A stretch of DNA of 64,000 bases from Ciceribacter ferrooxidans (GCF_004137355.1 NZ_SDVB01000065.1:1-64000); one strand, 5' to 3'. Shown: positions 26,301-34,557, counted from the first letter of the stretch. The notes: a model not told the origin generated them from the sequence alone. Program-made: numbers and translations.

Positions 26301-27061
26301 CCCCAGAGCATGAGGAAGCCGGCATTGTACCAGTCGGCCGATTCCGGCACGTCCGTCTGCTCGCCCCAGGTCATCGGCGATGCCGGCGGCAGGTCGCAGT
26401 ACCAGTCGTAGAAGGACATGCAGACGCCACCGAGCAGCGAAAGATAGCGCGAGCCGGCGGCATAGGAGACCATGGACATGGCCGGGATCGGCGAGAAGCC
26501 GACGACCCGGTCCGGTCCGTAGGTCTTGGCGGTATAGGCATTCGCGGCGGCGATGATCTCGTTGACCTCGTCCCAGGTCGCGCGAACGAAGCCTCCGAGG
26601 CCGCGCATCTTCATGTAGTCGGCACGCTTCTCCGGATCTTCCTGGATTGCGGCCCAGGCGCCGATCGGCGTCCGCATCAAGCGCTCCTTCCGCCAGAGCT
26701 TGAGCAGACGCGAACGGATCAGCGGATGCTTCACCCGATTGGCCGAGTACATGTACCAGCTGTAGCTGGCGCCGCGTGCGCAACCACGCGGCTCGTGGTT
26801 GGGAAGATCCGGCCGCGTGCGGGGATAATCCGTCTGCTGGGTTTCCCACGTGACGATCCCGCCCTTGACGTAGATCTTCCACGAACACGAACCCGTGCAG
26901 TTCACGCCGTGTGTCGAGCGCACGATCTTGTCGTGCTGCCAACGCTTGCGGTAGGCATCCTCCCAATCCCGGCTTTCTGTCGTGGTGACGCCGTGTCCTT
27001 GCGAGAATGTGCCGGCGTTCTTGCGCGCCAGGAAGTTCAGGCGATCGAGCAGATGGCTCAT
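23303..27061 (-). CDS. narG: Respiratory nitrate reductase alpha subunit (Mo-bisMGD)
   Basis: A 1252-residue catalytic subunit of normal length for the membrane-bound cytoplasmic type. The N-terminal His-Cys ligands of the FS0 cluster lie in THGVNCTGSCSW and in EPRGCARGAS. Strongly conserved blocks such as WGSNVPQTRTPDAHF and the C-terminal region are intact. There is no twin-arginine export signal, so it is NarG and not NapA. The ATG at 27061 follows narK by 17 bp; the open frame beyond it is antisense-free overlap with narK and is not used. It reduces nitrate to nitrite. Confidence 0.97.
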   Translation of the reverse strand: MSHLLDRLNFLARKNAGTFSQGHGVTTTESRDWEDAYRKRWQHDKIVRSTHGVNCTGSCSWKIYVKGGIVTWETQQTDYPRTRPDLPNHEPRGCARGASYSWYMYSANRVKHPLIRSRLLKLWRKERLMRTPIGAWAAIQEDPEKRADYMKMRGLGGFVRATWDEVNEIIAAANAYTAKTYGPDRVVGFSPIPAMSMVSYAAGSRYLSLLGGVCMSFYDWYCDLPPASPMTWGEQTDVPESADWYNAGFLMLWGSNVPQTRTPDAHFYTEVRYKGAKSVVVSPDYSEAAKFSDLWLHPKQGTDAALAMAIGHVILREFHLDRQAEYFEDYCRRYTDMPMLVKLTGKDGHFVADRFVRASDFTGALDETNNPEWKTVAVDARTKQFVSPNGSIGYRWGEQGKWNLEAKDGKGADVELAMSFILDDDHDTIANVGFPYFGNREHDYFEGTDHDSVLVRKVPARKVKLADGEALVATVFDLFVANYGLDRGLNDPNSAKSYQENLPYTPAWAEKITGVPRDQIIAVAREFASNAEKTRGRSMVILGAGLNHWYHMDMNYRGIINMLVMCGCVGQSGGGWSHYVGQEKLRPQTGWTALAFALDWNRPPRHMNSTSFFYAHTDQWRYETLKIDDILSPTAPEGPWDASLIDYNIRAERMGWLPSAPQLKTNPLEVSKQAAAAGKEARDYVAEQLKAGTLSMSCEDPDDKANWPRNMFVWRSNLLGSSGKGHEYFLKHLLGTKHGVLGKDLGEEGRQASKEAVWHDEAPEGKLDLLVTLDFRMSTTCVYSDIVLPTATWYEKNDLNTSDMHPFIHPLSSAADPAWEARSDWEIFKGIAKAFSDVSPEILGVEKDVVLVPTLHDTAGELAQPFDVKDWKKGETEPVPGKTMPAVVVVERDYPNLYKKFTSVGNLLDKLGNGGKGIAWNTEHEVDLLARLNGVVQEEGVTKGRPRIESDIDATEVILSLAPETNGEVAVKAWEALSKFTGRDHTHLAIPKEDEKIRFRDVVAQPRKIISSPTWSGLESEKVCYNAGYTNVHELIPWRTLTGRQQLYQDHLWMRAFGEGFCVYRPPIDTKTINPAIRSKADGKPHLVLNFITPHQKWGIHSTYSDNLMMLTLNRGGPVVWISEPDAKRAGIADNDWVEVYNTNGAIVARAVVSQRMKDGTIFMYHAQEKIVNTPGSPITGQRGGIHNSVTRVITKPTHMIGGYAHQAYGFNYYGTVGANRDEFVVVRKLDKVDWLEGPHSEGIADNKEAAE

Positions 27062-27078
27062 AGTGTTCTCCTCCGATT

Positions 27079-29829
27079 TCAGGCGGTTGCGGCAGCCGGG
27101 CTGACCCGACCGCGCTCGAGGTCGTAGAGCAGCCCGCCCCTGCGGGTGTAGACGGCCCAGGTGATCGCCAGGCAGGTGACGTAGAAGATCAGGAAGGACC
27201 AGAGTGCCGCTTCCGGTCCGCCCGTCAGCATGATCGACGTGCCATATCCCTTGGGGATGAAGAAGGCTCCGAAGGCCGCGATCGCGGAGGTGAAGCCGGT
27301 GATCGCCGCCGATTCCTTCTCGGCCTGCAGGCGACGCTCTTCCGCAGTCGCCTGCGGCATCAGCCGGCCCATCTCCTTTCGCATGATCGCGGGGATCATC
27401 TGGAAGGTGGAGGCATTGCCGACACCGGTTGCGAAGAAGAGCAGCAGGAAGGAGGCGAAGAAGCCCCAGAAGGCATTCGGCTGCTCCTTGATGCCGATGA
27501 AGTAGAGCACGCCCGAGACACCGATCATCATCAGGACGAACGCCCAGAAGGTGACGCGACCGCCGCCGAACCTGTCGGACAGCCAGCCGGTGCCGGAGCG
27601 CGAAAGCGCGCCGACCAGCGGGCCGAGGAAGGCGAACTGCAGAACATTGACGTCCGGAAACAGCGTCTTGGTAAGCAGCGGGAACCCTGCGGAATAGCCG
27701 ATGAACGAGCCGAAGGTGCCGGTATAGAGCCAGCACATGATCCAGTTGTGCTTGCGCTGGAAGATCACCGCCTGCTCGGCGAAGGAAGCCTTGGCCGAGG
27801 CGATATCGTTCATGCCGAACCAGTTGCCGAGGGCCGCCAGGATGATGAACGGCACGAAGATGAAGCCGGCATTCTGCAGCCAGAGGGGAGCCTCGCCTGT
27901 CGCGGACGCGACCATCGTCGGATCACCGCCAAGTCCGCCGAAAACGCCGGCTGTGATCGCCAGCGGCACGACGAACTGCACGACGCTGACGCCGAGATTA
28001 CCGAGGCCCGCATTGAGGGCGAGCGCATTGCCCTTCTCCGCCTTCGGAAAGAAGAAGGAGATGTTCGACATGGAGGAGGCGAAGTTGCCACCGCCGAAGC
28101 CACAAAGCAGTGCGAGCAGGAGAAGGATTACATAAGGCGTGTCGGGATTCTGCACCGCATAGCCGATGCCGAGCGCCGGTATGATCAGCGACCAGGTCGT
28201 GAGCGTCGTCCACAGCCGCCCGCCGAAAACCGGCACCATGAAGGAGTAGAAGATGCGAAGCGTTGCGCCGGAAAGGCCCGGCAATGCCGCCAGCCAGAAG
28301 AGCTGGTCAGTGGTGAAGGTGAAGCCGACCAGCGGCAGCTTGGCCACGACGACAGACCAGACCTGCCAGATGGCGAAGGACAGAAGCAGCGCCGGGATCG
28401 AGAGCCACAGGTTGCGGCGCGCGATGGCTCGGCCCTTCTCGTTCCAGAAGGCAGGATCTTCGGGCCTCCAGTCGGTGAGAACGGTGGTGTTCTCCTTGAC
28501 CGGCTTGCGAACGCCTTCCCCCATGCCCTTCATTTCCGGGAAGAACGGCAGCTCGGCCAGCTTCTCGCCGACAGCCTCCTTCTCCATCTGGCGGACGGCA
28601 AGATGCATCCAGGTGAGCGATCCGAGCGCGATCAGGAAGAGAAGCATGAAGCAACTCGTCCAAAGGCCAGTGAGATCAAGCAACATGCCGAAGACGATCG
28701 GCAGGATGAAACCGCCGAGACCGCCGATCATGCCGACCAGGCCACCCACGGAGCCGACACTCTTCGGATAGTAAACCGGGATGTGCTTGAACACCGCGGC
28801 TTTGCCGAGTGCCATGAAGAAGCCGAGGATGAAGACCGTGACGGTGAAGCCGATCAGGCCCATCTCGGCATGGAAGGCGATCGGGCCGTTGACGCCCTGC
28901 ACCACGTAGTCGGTCGGCGGATAGGCGAGCAGGAAGGTTGCGGCGACAGAGACCAGGAAGGTCCAGTACATGACGCGGCGAGCGCCGTAGACATCAGAGA
29001 GATGCCCGCCATAGGCGCGGAACAGACTGGCCGGAACAGAGAAGAAGGCGGCAATCATGCCCGCGGCGCGAATGTCGACGCCATAGACGTTGATCAGGTA
29101 TTGCGGCAGCCAGAGCGCGAGCGCGACGAAGGCGCCGAAGACAAAGAAATAGTAGAGCGAGAAGCGCCAGACCTGGACGTTCTTCAGCGGCTCGAGCTCC
29201 ATCCAGGTGCTCTTCGGCTTTTCACCGGTGCGACGGCGCTCGACGAGAACCGGGTCATCCTTGGTGGTGAACCAGAAAACGATTGCCATCACCACCAGCG
29301 CGCCCGCCCAGACCTGGGCGACAGCGTGCCAGCCGAAGGCGACGAGGACCAAGGGGGCCAGGAACTTGGTGACGGCCGAACCGACATTGCCGGCGCCGAA
29401 GATACCGAGCGCCGTGCCCTGCTTTTCCGGCGGATACCAGCGCGACACATAGGCGACCCCGACGGCAAACGACCCGCCGGCGATGCCGACGCCCAGGGCT
29501 GCGACCAGCATTTGCGGGTAGGTCGTGGCGTAGGTCAGGAAGAAGGTTGCGACGGCGGCGGCCAGCATGGTGGCGGTGAAGACGACACGACCACCATAGC
29601 GATCCGTCCAGATGCCCAGGATGACGCGGATGAGCGAGCCCGTCAGGATCGGCGTGCCGACCAACAGGCCGAATTGGGTTTCCGAGAGATTCAGGTCCTT
29701 GCGGATCTGAATGCCGATGATTGCGAAGATCGTCCAGACGGCGAAACAGACCGTGAAGGCGACGGTACTCATCGCCAATGCTGTCTTCTGCCCCTGAGGA
29801 CTGCCACCCACTGAGTTTGGCATTGCCAT
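27079..29829 (-). CDS. narK: Fused nitrate/nitrite transporter NarK1-NarK2
   Basis: A 916-residue protein made of two complete major-facilitator domains, roughly residues 20-430 and 480-900, as in the NarK fusion of Paracoccus. The nitrate signature is AGGSFAVGVAYVSRWYPP in the first half and GGGNFASSMSNISFFFP in the second. In the known fusion one half is a proton-nitrate symporter and the other a nitrate/nitrite exchanger. It is the first gene of the operon. An ATG two codons inside, at 29823, has the better-placed GGGAG and may be the true start. Confidence 0.95.
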   Translation of the reverse strand: MAMPNSVGGSPQGQKTALAMSTVAFTVCFAVWTIFAIIGIQIRKDLNLSETQFGLLVGTPILTGSLIRVILGIWTDRYGGRVVFTATMLAAAVATFFLTYATTYPQMLVAALGVGIAGGSFAVGVAYVSRWYPPEKQGTALGIFGAGNVGSAVTKFLAPLVLVAFGWHAVAQVWAGALVVMAIVFWFTTKDDPVLVERRRTGEKPKSTWMELEPLKNVQVWRFSLYYFFVFGAFVALALWLPQYLINVYGVDIRAAGMIAAFFSVPASLFRAYGGHLSDVYGARRVMYWTFLVSVAATFLLAYPPTDYVVQGVNGPIAFHAEMGLIGFTVTVFILGFFMALGKAAVFKHIPVYYPKSVGSVGGLVGMIGGLGGFILPIVFGMLLDLTGLWTSCFMLLFLIALGSLTWMHLAVRQMEKEAVGEKLAELPFFPEMKGMGEGVRKPVKENTTVLTDWRPEDPAFWNEKGRAIARRNLWLSIPALLLSFAIWQVWSVVVAKLPLVGFTFTTDQLFWLAALPGLSGATLRIFYSFMVPVFGGRLWTTLTTWSLIIPALGIGYAVQNPDTPYVILLLLALLCGFGGGNFASSMSNISFFFPKAEKGNALALNAGLGNLGVSVVQFVVPLAITAGVFGGLGGDPTMVASATGEAPLWLQNAGFIFVPFIILAALGNWFGMNDIASAKASFAEQAVIFQRKHNWIMCWLYTGTFGSFIGYSAGFPLLTKTLFPDVNVLQFAFLGPLVGALSRSGTGWLSDRFGGGRVTFWAFVLMMIGVSGVLYFIGIKEQPNAFWGFFASFLLLFFATGVGNASTFQMIPAIMRKEMGRLMPQATAEERRLQAEKESAAITGFTSAIAAFGAFFIPKGYGTSIMLTGGPEAALWSFLIFYVTCLAITWAVYTRRGGLLYDLERGRVSPAAATA

Positions 29830-29893
29830 GCTCCCGTTTCGAAGTTCCAGGTATTACACAGCACACAAAATCGCAGATTCGCGGTAATCGTCG

Positions 29894-29907
29894 TTGATTT
29901 GGGTCAA
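29894..29907. promoter_or_regulatory. FNR/Dnr-type binding box upstream of narK
   Basis: TTGATTTGGGTCAA matches the FNR-family consensus TTGAT-N4-ATCAA at nine of ten fixed positions. It lies 65 bp upstream of the narK start within the AT-rich 29830-30062 gap, which holds no gene. It probably activates the ten-gene nar operon when oxygen is low, through FNR/FixK or the adjacent regulator. Confidence 0.75.
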
Positions 29908-30062
29908 TAGACCTTTGACGCGAATTATTCGTACACTAATAGAACTATTTAATACGATGACTTGATATCTTTTGACTGCAAATTACAATAATTTATACTT
30001 CTTAATTGACATTTTTCGTGTTGTGAATTGAAATCGCTGGAGAGTGAGGCAGGTGCTTTAGA

Positions 30063-30812
30063 ATGCATATCGACGACATCGAGAAACTGAAGCGTCTGAA
30101 CATTTTCCAGGACGTGAAGGAGAGCACCTTCAGCCGGGCCATAGCCCCGAGCTTCCTGCAGTCTTTTCCGGCCGGGACCGTACTTCTGCGCGAGAATACG
30201 TCTGCTGACTTCCTCTATATCGTTCTCGAAGGGCTAGTCGAAATGTCGGCAGCCTCGGACGACAGCGACACTGTTACCGAAATTCTCGGCCCGGTAAACC
30301 TGTTTATACTTGCGGCCGTCTTGAACGATAACGTCTGCCTTCAGTCCGCCCGCACGCTCACGCCGGCGCGCATTCTCATGATCCCGGCTCCGCTGATCCG
30401 CGAACTGCTCGGCCAAGACCAGGGCTTCATGAGGGCGGTCGTGTTCGAACTGGCGCGAGCGTATCGTCGCACCGTCAAGGAACTGAAGAAGCAGAAACTG
30501 CGCAGCGGGGCAAAGCGTCTCGCCAACTGGATCCTGCGCGAATATGTCAGGCAGGGGCAAAATGTCGCGATGAAGCTGCCGTTCGAAAAGCGCGTGCTCG
30601 CCTCCTATCTCGGGATGACGCCCGAGAACCTGTCCCGCGGCTTCGCCACGCTTGCGCAATACGGGGTGCAGGCCAGTGGCGGCAGTGTTCTCCTGTCGGA
30701 TCTTGCCGCCCTGACCGGCTACGCCAATCCGTCTCCGCTGATCGACGGAGAGGAGCCGAGCGTGATGACCACGCGGGGAGACGACGGCCGGATGGAGCCA
30801 CCGACGGTTTGA
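30063..30812 (+). CDS. Crp/Fnr-family transcription regulator beside narK (NarR/Dnr-like)
   Basis: A 249-residue regulator. A cyclic-nucleotide-binding-like domain covers residues 1-130, a dimer helix follows, and the C-terminal helix-turn-helix is around LASYLGMTPENLSRGFATL. It lacks the N-terminal cysteine cluster that ligates the 4Fe-4S centre in Fnr; only one cysteine is present, in the centre of the protein. It is thus more like NarR, Dnr or NnrR, which sense nitrogen oxides or nitrite indirectly. It diverges from narK across the region with the FNR box, so it is the likely dedicated activator. Confidence 0.88.
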   Translation: MHIDDIEKLKRLNIFQDVKESTFSRAIAPSFLQSFPAGTVLLRENTSADFLYIVLEGLVEMSAASDDSDTVTEILGPVNLFILAAVLNDNVCLQSARTLTPARILMIPAPLIRELLGQDQGFMRAVVFELARAYRRTVKELKKQKLRSGAKRLANWILREYVRQGQNVAMKLPFEKRVLASYLGMTPENLSRGFATLAQYGVQASGGSVLLSDLAALTGYANPSPLIDGEEPSVMTTRGDDGRMEPPTV

Positions 30813-30854
30813 ACCGTCCCCACGGGGCAGCGACCCGCTCGACCGCCGACCTGT

Positions 30855-31877
30855 TCAGAGATTCTCCTTCAGCAGGATCTCGATGCGTATCCGTTCCTGC
30901 GAGACGATGGGTTCGCGCTGTTCGAGGCGCGCGCGCATGATGCGGGTCGCGCTTCTGACGGCATGGCCCGGATCCTGGGCAATGACGGCGTCGATCCTTT
31001 CGTCTCTGAGCGCTTCCTCGCTGAAAGGCGTGAGCTCGTGGACGACGACGGTCAGCGGTCGCGGATCGGTGACCGCCTCGATGGCAGAGACCGGGACCCT
31101 TGCCTCGGCGCTCAGCACGTAGACCGCCGCGATATCCGGATTGTGCTCCAGTGTCCTGCGGATCACGAGGCCGGCGCGACGCTCGTCGCCATAGGTTTCC
31201 AGTGACGGCAAGGGGACAAGGTGGGGGAACTGGTCGTCGATGATCCTGTCGAAGCCGAGCCTGCGCTCTATGCTGTCCTGTGCCATCATGGTTTCGGCCA
31301 CGACCATGATCTTCCCCGGCGTGCCCGCGAGAAACCGGCCGACCAGCTTTCCCGCCGTGGCGCCGGCGGCGAAATTGTTCACGCCGACGAAATCCGCCGC
31401 CGGCAGCTTTTCATGACCTGAAAGAAATTGAACGACCTTGATGCCGCGCTCGATCAGCCGGGCCATGGCATCGCGCACCTGCGGCGATTCCGGCGCCATG
31501 ATCGCCACACCGTCGAGTTCGCCCGGTTCGAGTCCGGAGAGATACCTCGCGACCGCATGCGGGTCGGACATCGGCATCTGCATCAGATCGATGTCGGTGA
31601 GATCCGAACGCAGCGCTTCGCGCGCCTCCCCCACCTCCCTGAGGATCCGTTGGAGATACTGATCGCCCGCGAGCGGCAGGACGAATCGGAAGCGATAGAT
31701 GCGGTTGCGCGCGAGATTGACGGCCGCCGGATTGCGCACGAAGCCGATCCGCTCGATCGCCTCGTTCACCTTCCGCGCCGCCTTCGCGCTGACATTCGGC
31801 CGATCGTTCAGCACACGGTCCACCGTGGCAAGACTGACACCTGCGGCTTCCGCGAGGTCCTTCGCTGTGGGTCTCAT
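30855..31877 (-). CDS. LacI-family repressor of the dihydroxyacetone/polyol ABC operon
   Basis: A 340-residue LacI/GalR protein with the N-terminal helix-turn-helix (AKDLAEAAGVSLATVDRVL) and a sugar-binding-protein-like C-terminal domain. It diverges from the importer and dihydroxyacetone kinase operon; two near-identical operators lie in the 297-bp region between them. The upstream operator at 31948 is close to this gene and suggests autoregulation. The inducer is probably the imported polyol or triose. Confidence 0.9.
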   Translation of the reverse strand: MRPTAKDLAEAAGVSLATVDRVLNDRPNVSAKAARKVNEAIERIGFVRNPAAVNLARNRIYRFRFVLPLAGDQYLQRILREVGEAREALRSDLTDIDLMQMPMSDPHAVARYLSGLEPGELDGVAIMAPESPQVRDAMARLIERGIKVVQFLSGHEKLPAADFVGVNNFAAGATAGKLVGRFLAGTPGKIMVVAETMMAQDSIERRLGFDRIIDDQFPHLVPLPSLETYGDERRAGLVIRRTLEHNPDIAAVYVLSAEARVPVSAIEAVTDPRPLTVVVHELTPFSEEALRDERIDAVIAQDPGHAVRSATRIMRARLEQREPIVSQERIRIEILLKENL

Positions 31878-31947
31878 GACGCCTTTCTACATATCGACAC
31901 CGGAGTCGGCATAGACTTCTCCAACAATTTCAAACGAAAAGCAAGAA

Positions 31948-31967
31948 ATTGAGGTGCGCACCTCACA
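31948..31967. promoter_or_regulatory. LacI operator O1, palindrome GAGGTGCGCACCTC
   Basis: The 14-bp core GAGGTGCGCACCTC at 31951-31964 is perfectly symmetric. The same core recurs exactly 30 bp downstream, about three helical turns, so two dimers could bind on the same face. It lies about 70 bp upstream of the lacI start. Confidence 0.8.
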
Positions 31968-31973
31968 ATTTCC

Positions 31974-32003
31974 TTGCATTGAGGTGCGCACCTCAATTAT
32001 AGA
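31974..32003 (+). promoter_or_regulatory. Sigma-70-type promoter overlapping operator O2
   Basis: TTGCAT at 31974-31979 and TATAGA at 31998-32003 form -35 and -10 elements with an 18-bp spacer. Operator O2 lies within that spacer. Transcription would start near 32010, giving a leader of about 165 nt before the binding-protein gene. Confidence 0.6.
31978..31997. promoter_or_regulatory. LacI operator O2, perfect 20-bp palindrome
   Basis: ATTGAGGTGCGCACCTCAAT is an exact palindrome over all 20 bases. It fills the space between the predicted -35 and -10 elements, so a bound repressor would block RNA polymerase directly. Confidence 0.85.
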
Positions 32004-32022
32004 CTCTTCCAAGGTCGAGAAC

Positions 32023-32153
32023 CCGGACGCGAGCTGCGTCCGGCAAGCACTCGATATCGCGGCCGGAGGAGGAAAACTGCCGGCCCGGAGGACTGCGCAT
32101 TGCATTGGTTGCCCTGGAGGGGGCGTCGAACGCATCCCGATGGAGATCGGGAT
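32023..32153 (+). other. Structured 5' leader with three hairpins
   Basis: Three stems lie between the promoter and the binding-protein gene. CCGGACGC/GCGTCCGG at 32023-32030 and 32036-32043 has a 5-nt loop. GGCCGG/CCGGCC at 32061-32066 and 32080-32085 has a 13-nt loop. ATCCCGAT/ATCGGGAT at 32134-32141 and 32146-32153 has a 4-nt loop and ends 7 nt before the Shine-Dalgarno GGGAGGAG. No gene is seen in 31878-32174. Confidence 0.45.
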
Positions 32154-32174
32154 CGGTCAAGGGAGGAGAACGTC

Positions 32175-33509
32175 ATGAAGTCAGCATTCCTGAAATCCAC
32201 GGTTGCCGCGGGCATACTTGCCTGGGCGAGCCTGTCGGGCGCGGCCGCAGTCAAGGCCGAAGAACTCACATTGTGCTGGGCCGCGTGGGACCCGGCCAAC
32301 GCACTGGTCGAACTCAGCAAGGATTTCGAAGCCAAGTCCGGCCACAAGATGAAGTTCGAATTCGTGCCGTGGCCGAACTTCGCCGACCGCATGCTCAACG
32401 AGCTGAATTCCGGCGGCAAGCTGTGCGACCTGATGATCGGCGACAGCCAGTGGATCGGCGGCGCCGCAGAGAACGGTCAGTATGTGAAGCTCAACGATTT
32501 CTTCGACAAGGAAGGAATCAAGATGGAGAACTTCATCCCTGCGACCGTTGTCGGCTATGCCGAATGGCCGAAGAACTCGCCGGACTACTGGGCCCTTCCC
32601 GCCTTCGGCGACGTGGTCGGCTGGACCTATCGCAAGGACTGGTTCGCCCGCCCCGAACTGCAGGATGAATTCAAGAAGAAGTACGGCCGTGATCTCGCCG
32701 TGCCGAAGACCTTCGCGGAACTAAAGGACATCGCCGAGTTCTTTCAGGGGCGCAACATCGACGGCAAGACCGTCTACGGCGCGGCGATCTATACCGAGCG
32801 CGGCTCGGAAGGCATCACCATGGGGGCGATGGACGTCCTCTATTCCTTCGGCTTCGAATACCAGAATCCCGACAAGCCCTATGACATGGAGGGCTTCGTC
32901 AACTCGCCCCAGGCGATCGCAGGTCTCGAATACTACAAGACGCTCTACGACTGCTGCACGCCTCCCGGTTCGTCCGACACCTACATGTCGGAGAACATCG
33001 ATGCCTACAAATCGGGCCAGGTCGCGCTGCAGATGAACTTCGCCTTCATCTGGCCGGGGATCAACGCCGACCCGAATGTCGGCGGCGACAAGTCCGGCTA
33101 TTTCCCCAATCCCGCAGGTCCCGACGGCAAGCAGTTCGCCCAGCTCGGCGGCCAGGGCATCTCGGTGGTCGCCGCCTCCGCGAAGCAGGATGCCGCACTC
33201 GAATACATCAAGTGGTTCGCCCAGCCCGAGATCCAGCAGAAATGGTGGTCGCTCGGCGGCTATTCCGCCCTCCGCTCGGTCGTGGAAGATCCGGGCTTCG
33301 CCACCAGCCAGCCCTATGCCCAGACCTTCCTCGACTCGATGGCCATCGTGAAGGACTTCTGGGCGGAGCCGTCCTATGCCTCGCTCCTGCAGGCGACGCA
33401 GAAGCGCTTCCACGACTATGTCGTTGCCGGACAGGGCACGGCCAAGGAAGCTCTCGACGGCCTCGTCAAGGACTGGACCGAGGTCTTCGAGGACGAAGGC
33501 AAGATCTGA
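32175..33509 (+). CDS. ABC transporter substrate-binding protein (CUT1 family)
   Basis: A 444-residue periplasmic protein with a Sec signal peptide (basic start, hydrophobic core, probable cleavage after AVKA near residue 27). The mature part is the large type II binding-protein fold of maltose/glycerol-phosphate-type importers. The ATG at 32175 is preceded by GGGAGGAG. It heads an operon of two permeases, a small membrane protein, two ATPases and dihydroxyacetone kinase. The ligand is probably a polyol or triose-related sugar, by analogy with two-ATPase glycerol importers. Confidence 0.92.
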   Translation: MKSAFLKSTVAAGILAWASLSGAAAVKAEELTLCWAAWDPANALVELSKDFEAKSGHKMKFEFVPWPNFADRMLNELNSGGKLCDLMIGDSQWIGGAAENGQYVKLNDFFDKEGIKMENFIPATVVGYAEWPKNSPDYWALPAFGDVVGWTYRKDWFARPELQDEFKKKYGRDLAVPKTFAELKDIAEFFQGRNIDGKTVYGAAIYTERGSEGITMGAMDVLYSFGFEYQNPDKPYDMEGFVNSPQAIAGLEYYKTLYDCCTPPGSSDTYMSENIDAYKSGQVALQMNFAFIWPGINADPNVGGDKSGYFPNPAGPDGKQFAQLGGQGISVVAASAKQDAALEYIKWFAQPEIQQKWWSLGGYSALRSVVEDPGFATSQPYAQTFLDSMAIVKDFWAEPSYASLLQATQKRFHDYVVAGQGTAKEALDGLVKDWTEVFEDEGKI

Positions 33510-33549
33510 GCCCCTGCCCCGGATCGCTCGACCCGGGCGATCCGTCCAA

Positions 33550-33576
33550 GCGGTGCCGGCATCAGCCCGGCACCGC
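33550..33576 (+). terminator. Stem-loop after the binding-protein gene
   Basis: GCGGTGCCGG at 33550-33559 pairs perfectly with CCGGCACCGC at 33567-33576 around a 7-nt loop. A second stem, CGGATCGC/GCGATCCG at 33520-33544, lies just before it. They separate the binding-protein gene from the permeases and probably give the binding protein higher expression by mRNA stabilisation or partial termination. Confidence 0.55.
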
Positions 33577-33609
33577 AGCCCATTCTCTTTTCCATGCGGG
33601 GGTTAGCCC

Positions 33610-34557
33610 ATGTCCGAGAGCGCCATCGACCGCCTCGCGCGCACAACGCCGTCCGGTATCTCCAGGAGGGTCTCAGGCCTCTCCGACCGGGCGATCGCCT
33701 GGATCTTCGTGACGCCGACGATCCTCCTTCTCTTGGCGGTCAACATCTTTCCCTTGATCTGGACGGTCAGGCTGAGTTTCACCAATTTCCGGGTCAACAG
33801 GCCCGGTGAGGCACCGGAATTCGTCGGACTGCGGAATTACTCCCGCATCCTCACCGATGGCGACATCTGGCTCACGATGCAGGCGACGGCGCATTTCCTG
33901 TTCTGGACGATCGCGCTTCAGGTGCTGATCGGCTTCACGCTTGCCTACCTGATCAACAAGAAGTTCCGTGGAAACGATCTCTGGACGACGATCATCGTGC
34001 TGCCGATGATGCTGAGCCCGGCCGTCGTCGGCAACTTCTGGACCTTCCTCTACCAGCCGCAGATCGGCCTCTTCAATTACGTGATCGGCTTCTTCAGCGG
34101 CGTCGATCCTTCGAGCTTCTCGATGATCGGCGATGTCTCGCTCGCACCCTGGGCGATCGTCATCGTCGACACCTGGATGTGGACGCCTTTTGTCATGCTG
34201 ATCTGCCTCGCCGGATTGCGGTCCATCCCCGACAGCATCTACGAGGCGGCCGAATGCGACCGGGCGAGCAAATGGCGGCAGTTCTGGACCATCACCATTC
34301 CGCTGGTTCTGCCCTTCCTGATGCTCGCGATCCTGTTCCGGGGCATCGAGAACTTCAAGATGTTCGATCTCGTCGTGCAGCTGACCGGCGGCGGGCCGGG
34401 CTCGGTAACCGAACTCACCTCGATCAACCTCAAGCGCGAGGCCTTCGAGAAATGGCGAACAGGCTATGCCTCGGCCTATGCGGTGATCCTCTTCGTCACG
34501 GTCTTCGGCCTCGCCTCGATCTATGTGAAAGCGCTGAACAAGGTGAAAGAACGATGA
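33610..34557 (+). CDS. ABC transporter permease (MalF/UgpA type)
   Basis: A 315-residue inner-membrane protein with six predicted membrane segments. It has the conserved cytoplasmic EAA loop (YEAAECDRASKWRQFW), which docks onto the ATPases. It overlaps the next permease gene by 4 bp (ATGA), so the two are made together as the membrane channel. Confidence 0.93.
   Translation: MSESAIDRLARTTPSGISRRVSGLSDRAIAWIFVTPTILLLLAVNIFPLIWTVRLSFTNFRVNRPGEAPEFVGLRNYSRILTDGDIWLTMQATAHFLFWTIALQVLIGFTLAYLINKKFRGNDLWTTIIVLPMMLSPAVVGNFWTFLYQPQIGLFNYVIGFFSGVDPSSFSMIGDVSLAPWAIVIVDTWMWTPFVMLICLAGLRSIPDSIYEAAECDRASKWRQFWTITIPLVLPFLMLAILFRGIENFKMFDLVVQLTGGGPGSVTELTSINLKREAFEKWRTGYASAYAVILFVTVFGLASIYVKALNKVKER

Noticed and set aside
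23291-29814. Very long open frames on the plus strand opposite narG, narH and narK
   Set aside because: They are antisense to strongly conserved proteins, are rich in Arg/Asp/His in the way typical of reverse frames of GC-rich genes, and show no family resemblance.
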